Below, piece by piece: positions 5,260 to 5,749 of a stretch of 5,749 nucleotides of DNA (the stretch's first letter is position 1; each line of letters starts with the position of its first letter). Origin of the DNA: Bdellovibrio sp. (GTDB lineage: Bacteria > Bdellovibrionota > UBA1018); NCBI GenBank assembly GCA_016213345.1, contig JACRAO010000132.1, forward strand, positions 1 through 5,749, written 5' to 3'. The position numbers and the translations under genes are program-made. The notes under the pieces were generated by a model. That model saw only the letters and a list, made by a program, of their open reading frames with translations, did not search any database and was not told the origin of the DNA.

Positions 5260-5749
5260 CAAGTTCTTATTTTGATTGCTTTTTTAGCTTTTTTGTCTCC
5301 ACACACCAGTTTTGCCACACAAGGGATCAACTCTGCCGTTACCCAAGAAATCAAAGTTACACTCTTTGGGCAGCCTTGTTTTTTAAGTGGCATCTATGAA
5401 GTTAGTTTTTTAAAATATATTCATTCTATTAGTCCTGAGCAACTGCCGCCTATGCCAAAAAAAGAGCAATTAATACAACTTATTGAAAAATTGGACAACC
5501 CCCCAAAATTACTAAAAAGTCTTGAGATATTTGATTCTTATTTAGAAAGATTCAAAAAACGCGCACTTGCTTTACTGGCTTTACAAGACGGCATAGGGCT
5601 GACTAAAAAAAATAACACAGTGGATAGTTTAATATCTCATGTTCAAAAACATTTAAAATCAAAACAAAACGAAAAAGATTTTGAAACATTAGTAAAAAAA
5701 TTCGAATCCCAAACACCTGTAATAAAATGGAATTCTATGATTGAAGATC
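5257..5749 (+). CDS. Secreted hypothetical protein, N-terminal part (3' end outside window)
   Basis: An open frame of 164 complete codons runs off the right edge. The first 20 residues (MQVLILIAFLAFLSPHTSFA) look like a signal peptide, with a hydrophobic core and a possible signal-peptidase I site after SFA. It is odd in having no Lys or Arg before the core. The mature part begins TQGINSAVTQEIKVTLFGQP, then becomes Lys-rich and apparently helical (about residues 65-160), with a single Cys near residue 41. I recognise no domain, so the function is unknown; a periplasmic or outer-membrane-associated role is inferred only from the signal. The ATG at 5257 lacks a good SD. An in-frame TAA at 5248-5250 excludes a longer form with an ATG. 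It is divergent from the 4549-5160 gene. Confidence 0.75.
   Translation, partial: MQVLILIAFLAFLSPHTSFATQGINSAVTQEIKVTLFGQPCFLSGIYEVSFLKYIHSISPEQLPPMPKKEQLIQLIEKLDNPPKLLKSLEIFDSYLERFKKRALALLALQDGIGLTKKNNTVDSLISHVQKHLKSKQNEKDFETLVKKFESQTPVIKWNSMIED

Noticed and set aside
1..5749. Mobile element, CRISPR, defence or biosynthetic system
   Set aside because: No transposase, integrase, terminal repeats, repeat-spacer array, tRNA or defence domain is visible; the region is mainly core genes.

Overview
This window is an AT-rich stretch of bacterial chromosome. Most genes lie on the minus strand. It carries a conserved housekeeping cluster, read from right to left: tatC, rpsF (S6), rpsR (S18), a polytopic DUF2232-like membrane protein, rplI (L9) and dnaB (cut by the left edge). 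To the right are a plus-strand membrane-anchored cyclophilin divergent from tatC, a minus-strand conserved hypothetical protein convergent with it, and a plus-strand secreted hypothetical protein cut by the right edge. A Tat translocase subunit together with apparently exported proteins points to a Gram-negative-type cell. A DUF2232-like gene between rpsR and rplI, next to these hypothetical proteins, recalls low-GC lineages of the old Deltaproteobacteria such as Bdellovibrionota. That placement is inference from gene order and the feel of the proteins, not proof.

Layout. Positions 1-762 (minus) hold the N-terminal 254 codons of the replicative helicase DnaB, ending just after Walker A. A 72-bp gap (763-834) separates it from rplI (835-1281). 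The DUF2232-like gene (1298-2233, TTG start) and rpsR (2236-2553) are packed with gaps of 2 to 16 bp, and each has its own Shine-Dalgarno (SD) sequence. rpsF is best started at 2989, where an AAGGAG sits 5 nt upstream. This leaves a 103-nt leader before tatC that can fold into two hairpins enclosed by a stem that covers the rpsF SD. tatC (best start 3827) and the cyclophilin (3880-4545) diverge from a roughly 50-bp region with overlapping candidate promoters and no obvious SD. The cyclophilin and the hypothetical gene at 4549-5160 end tail to tail, 3 bp apart. Region 5161-5256 holds a back-to-back promoter pair whose two -35 boxes form a perfect 7-bp inverted repeat.

How the genes fit together. 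S6 and S18 form a heterodimer on the 30S platform and L9 binds the 50S subunit. Their linkage to dnaB joins translation and replication functions, a common bacterial arrangement. TatC (folded-protein export) and the membrane-tethered peptidyl-prolyl isomerase both act at the cell envelope. The two hypothetical genes at the right share a promoter region but have no function readable from sequence. I see no mobile element, CRISPR array, RNA gene, toxin or defence module. The window is mostly ordinary core genome; the points worth checking are regulatory regions and uncharacterised proteins.
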